Origin: Algoriphagus sp. CAU 1675
GTDB lineage: Bacteria; Bacteroidota; Bacteroidia; Cytophagales; Cyclobacteriaceae
Reading direction: 5' to 3'
NCBI RefSeq assembly: GCF_029222925.1
Contig: NZ_JARHUI010000002.1
Span: 620,001 to 684,000 of the forward strand
Length of the DNA stretch: 64,000 nt
Below the pieces are notes generated by a model. That model was given only the letters and a program-made list of their open reading frames with translations. It did not search any database and was not told where the DNA came from. This document shows positions 62,425 through 64,000 of the stretch, piece after piece. The position numbers and the translations under genes were made by a program. The stretch's first letter is position 1. Every line of letters starts with the position of its first letter.

Positions 62425-64000
62425 ATGCACAAACCCTTTGAATTTCGCCGTTTCCTTTTTGGCTTTTGGCTCACTGTTTTTTTGGCAAGCCCTTTTTTTG
62501 CTTTGGCACAAGGAAGCTATATCCCCTACGACCGGGACTATTACCATAAAATCGAGCGGTATGAAATCCTCCAGGGTAAAAACAATTCCTTCTTCCAAAC
62601 AGGTTTCAAACCCTATAGAAGGGATATCTTAGCCCAATACCTGGACAGCCTTTCCCAGGATCCGGTGATCCGGTCTTCCTCGGACCGATTCAACCTGGAT
62701 TACCTCTCTCAAGACAACTGGGAGTTTGTGCAACGGGAAACCCCAGAATCTGAAAAACCCTTCCTTAAGAAACTCTATCGTCGACCGGGTGATTTTGCAC
62801 ATTATTACAGCGAAGATTTTGACATCCATCTAAGTCCGGTCATTTACCTTGGCGGAGGGATGGAAACCGATAATGACCGCAATCCGGCCCAACTGACACG
62901 AGGCGCCGTCATCCGCGGATCCATAGATCAAAAAGTGAGTTTTTTTACCTACATCACCACTACCGAACTGTTTTTTCCTTCCTGGGTAAAAAGCTATGCA
63001 GAACACAACGGGGCTGTACCTGGAGAAGGTTTCTGGAAGGAATACAATCGGGATGGTTATAATTTCTTTTCGGCAAGAGGACATGTGAATTTTCACCTGA
63101 CCAAAAGTATTCAGGCTCAAATCGGCCATGACAGAAACTTCGTGGGAGAAGGGTACCGTTCCTTCGTGCTATCTGACTTCTCAAACCCTTATATGTTTGT
63201 GAAGCTGAATACCAAAGTCTGGAAATTCCAGCTGACTAATCTATGGACTCAACTCACTGCGGATGTCATTTATGACCGGGGCAGGCCCACTGATGGAAGA
63301 TATAACCAAAAATGGTTTTCCATGCATCGCTTGAGTTTCAATGTAGGCAAGAAACTAAATCTGGGCTTTTTTGAATCCGTGATGACGGATCAAGCGAATT
63401 TCAATTATTTCAACCCCATTGTTTTCTTCCGCTGGGTGGAGCAACAACTCGGCACCCCGGACAAGGTAATGCTGGGTACAGATGCCAAATGGAATTTTAA
63501 ACCTGGGATGCAATTGTATGGACAGTTTGCCCTGGATGAATTTGTCTTTAATGAGTTTTTTGGAATAGATGGAAAGGGGTCCAAAAGAAACAAATACGGT
63601 GTTCAGCTGGGCTACAAGTATCTCAATGTGCTGGACATCTCCAATCTGGACCTCCAGTTGGAATTCAATACTGCCCGTCCATACACTTTCCAGGAAAAGT
63701 TCGACTACCAGTCCTATACCAACTGGCGCACACCACTCACCCATCCTCGCGGGGCCAATTTCAGGGAAGTTCTGGGAATAGTCCGATATCAACCTTTGCC
63801 CCGGCTTAATTTAAGCTTGGTGGGAATGTACCAAGTGTATGGGTCCGATCCGGATGCGGAAACCAACTGGGGAGGAGATATTCTGAAGAACCGATTATAT
63901 GGAAATCCTACAGGATTATTTGGAAATGAAACCGGACAGGGAATAGAAAACACCATCATTCAATCCAACCTAACAGCAAGCTATATGCTCCGCCACAACT
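62425..64000 (+). CDS. Outer-membrane Wzi/RemB-like protein (partial, runs off the window edge)
   Basis: At least 525 residues are open to the end of the window with no stop. A signal peptide (about 1-31, ending ALAQ) is followed by a beta-rich body. QIGHDRNFVGEGYRSFVLSD, NPIVFFRWVEQQLG and WKFQLTNLW are typical of Wzi-type capsule assembly proteins and the gliding protein RemB. The C-terminus is outside. The role is probably in surface polysaccharide attachment or gliding. Confidence 0.75.
   Translation, partial: MHKPFEFRRFLFGFWLTVFLASPFFALAQGSYIPYDRDYYHKIERYEILQGKNNSFFQTGFKPYRRDILAQYLDSLSQDPVIRSSSDRFNLDYLSQDNWEFVQRETPESEKPFLKKLYRRPGDFAHYYSEDFDIHLSPVIYLGGGMETDNDRNPAQLTRGAVIRGSIDQKVSFFTYITTTELFFPSWVKSYAEHNGAVPGEGFWKEYNRDGYNFFSARGHVNFHLTKSIQAQIGHDRNFVGEGYRSFVLSDFSNPYMFVKLNTKVWKFQLTNLWTQLTADVIYDRGRPTDGRYNQKWFSMHRLSFNVGKKLNLGFFESVMTDQANFNYFNPIVFFRWVEQQLGTPDKVMLGTDAKWNFKPGMQLYGQFALDEFVFNEFFGIDGKGSKRNKYGVQLGYKYLNVLDISNLDLQLEFNTARPYTFQEKFDYQSYTNWRTPLTHPRGANFREVLGIVRYQPLPRLNLSLVGMYQVYGSDPDAETNWGGDILKNRLYGNPTGLFGNETGQGIENTIIQSNLTASYMLRHN

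Noticed and set aside
1..64000. CRISPR arrays, insertion sequences, prophage or defence islands
   Set aside because: I saw no spaced repeat series, transposase, integrase or known defence genes. Codon and gene style look even along the window.

Overview
The window looks like ordinary chromosome of a Bacteroidota bacterium, most likely order Cytophagales, family Cyclobacteriaceae (Algoriphagus-like). This placement is inference from gene content, not from a marker-gene comparison. The signs are: a large secreted protein with a gliding-motility type C-terminal sorting domain; an ExbB-ExbD-ExbD cluster with an extra small membrane protein; a fused type-B succinate dehydrogenase (one cytochrome b subunit, SdhA, SdhB); PorT-like beta-barrels; DUF3078 and DUF6340 proteins; a tmRNA tag ending in Y-A-M-A-A; promoters of the TAnnTTTG type; almost no Shine-Dalgarno sequences; and many ATGA-coupled genes.

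Layout. 1-4.2 kb (minus): NAD(P)HX repair enzyme (cut by the window edge), UMF1-type MFS transporter, ExbD, ExbD, small membrane protein, ExbB. 4.2-5.0 kb: a gene-free stretch with tRNA-Ser(GGA) and a degenerate second copy of its 3' end plus terminator. 5.0-11.2 kb (minus): a tightly coupled run of two QxxRW glycosyltransferases, a small winged-helix-like protein, a GAF-SpoIIE phosphatase, a NodB deacetylase, TatD and asparaginase. 11.2-16 kb: ruvC, a beta-barrel, a Crp-type regulator, an alanine/ornithine racemase-like enzyme with GNAT and a sodium-solute symporter. 16-19.6 kb: sdhCAB with a clear promoter. 19.9-25 kb: T9SS cargo, DCC protein, SbtA-like permease with a divergent LysR gene. 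25-32.8 kb: fabD, folK, sppA, DUF3784, flavin reductase, EEP hydrolase, aminopeptidase P, glycosyltransferase. 32.9-37.5 kb: M16 protease, O-methyltransferase, LysM lytic transglycosylase, DUF3078. 37.5-39.8 kb: dnaX, split by an A10 tract into gamma and tau frames, divergent from ssrA (tmRNA). 40-44 kb: YbbA/YbbP-like ABC pair divergent from a TesA-like esterase. 44-53.5 kb: GMC oxidoreductase with its Tat lipoprotein partner, DUF6340 lipoprotein, two paralogous propeller-like lipoproteins, BNR-repeat protein, beta-barrel. 53.5-62.2 kb (minus): response regulator, NSS transporter, then a coupled housekeeping operon (GlmU-like, holB, RimB-like protease, rimK, hemC, cyclophilin, RmlD-like) and rpmE2. 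62.4-64 kb: start of a Wzi/RemB-like outer-membrane protein, cut by the window edge.

How the parts relate. Most of the window is core metabolism and envelope biogenesis. I found no CRISPR array, no insertion sequence, no integrase and no recognisable defence or secondary-metabolite cluster. The best candidates for something new are the dnaX recoding site (an A10 run that separates a 381-residue gamma from a 573-residue tau), the glycosyltransferase/deacetylase/phosphatase operon, the duplicated tRNA-Ser end, and paired palindromic operator-like sites at 32.83-32.86 kb.
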